Below, piece by piece: positions 6,242 through 6,600 of a DNA stretch of 6,600 bases. Below the pieces are notes generated by a model. It was not told the origin of the DNA. It did not search any database and was given only the letters and a program-made list of their open reading frames with translations. Both the position numbers and the translations under genes were made by a program. The first letter of the stretch is position 1; every line of letters starts with the position of its first letter. The DNA comes from Methylovirgula sp. (GTDB lineage: Bacteria; Pseudomonadota; Alphaproteobacteria; Rhizobiales; Beijerinckiaceae): the NCBI GenBank assembly GCA_030040215.1, contig JASHUD010000122.1, positions 1-6,600 of the forward strand, given 5' to 3'.

Positions 6242-6600
6242 ATGGCCGAGCGCAAGGATATCGATCCGGACGTCGCCGGTCCGGAGATCAACCCCGACAA
6301 AGTATGCTTCGTCATCGCCAAGGCGCGCGAGCGCGAAGCCGCGGACGAAGGAGTTGATGCGGATGCATCGAATCCGACTGACGATGAATTTCTAAGCATC
6401 CTCACCGAGCGCGGTTATGGACCGACGCGGCGCGAACTGGCGGCTTTCATCAACGCGCTTGACGACGACGAGAAGGCCGAACTCGTCGCGCTCGCCTGGA
6501 CCGGGCGCGGCGACTATAGCGCGAGCGAATGGCGGGTTGCGGTCGCCGAGGCGCGCGGTCGCCGCGAGCTGGAAACCTCGACCTATTTGCTGGGGATTCC
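6242..6600 (+). CDS. DUF3775 domain-containing protein, 3' end cut by the window edge
   Basis: The frame stays open from ATG 6242 to the last base, giving 119 visible residues and no stop. After a short charged N-terminus, EINPDKVCFVIAKARE (15-30) is followed by an acidic linker with NPTDDEFLSILTERG (44-58). Next come a helix RELAAFINALDDDEKAELVALAWTGRGDY (64-92) and a final helix ending TSTYLLGIP. This order (PDKVCFII-KARE, then a 'DDE--LVALAWLGRGD' core and 'YLLG-P') matches the DUF3775 family of alphaproteobacteria as I recall it. Family members are usually about 130-150 residues, so perhaps 10-30 residues are missing. There is no signal peptide, membrane helix or catalytic motif, and no function is known. 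The protein is acidic and probably cytoplasmic. It diverges from the DUF155 gene and shares its upstream region. Confidence 0.8.
   Translation, partial: MAERKDIDPDVAGPEINPDKVCFVIAKAREREAADEGVDADASNPTDDEFLSILTERGYGPTRRELAAFINALDDDEKAELVALAWTGRGDYSASEWRVAVAEARGRRELETSTYLLGI

Noticed and set aside
1..6600. A mobile element, defence island, CRISPR array or tRNA gene
   Set aside because: I saw no transposase, integrase, nuclease, toxin-antitoxin pair, regularly spaced repeats or tRNA-like cloverleaf; gene content looks like ordinary chromosome.

Overview
The window is GC-rich, tightly packed bacterial chromosome that looks alphaproteobacterial, probably Hyphomicrobiales (Beijerinckiaceae or Methylocystaceae-like). 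This placement is inferred from gene content: a serine--glyoxylate-type aminotransferase, a Phasin_2-type protein, a DUF3775 protein, an RMD1/DUF155 membrane protein and a two-domain APH-like/P-loop kinase. It does not rest on a marker gene. No rRNA, tRNA, insertion sequence, integrase, CRISPR array or phage gene was found.

Layout from left to right. A small predicted secreted protein (68-427, +) ends inside a strong GC hairpin. About 436 bp without a convincing gene follow. Next come an aminotransferase of the serine/alanine--glyoxylate class (864-2078, +) with a clear intrinsic terminator, and a fused phosphotransferase/P-loop kinase (2170-3699, +). That gene converges, with only 10 bp between stop codons, on a zinc alcohol dehydrogenase (3710-4702, -). 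A 162-bp divergent spacer leads to a small phasin-like gene (4865-5176, +). This gene converges on an RMD1/DUF155 gene with a C-terminal membrane anchor (5231-6082, -), with a GC-rich hairpin in the 54-bp gap. A second divergent spacer leads to a DUF3775 gene (6242 onward, +) that is cut by the window edge.

The genes change strand often and most look singly transcribed, so the window reads as a set of independent housekeeping or accessory-metabolism genes, not one operon. The themes that can be named are glyoxylate/serine interconversion, alcohol or aldehyde redox chemistry and polyhydroxyalkanoate granules; no direct functional link between them is visible. I found no evidence of a new multi-gene system. 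The most useful second looks are an aspartate replacing a structural-zinc cysteine in the dehydrogenase, the uncharacterised kinase fusion, and the structured but gene-poor leader before the aminotransferase gene.
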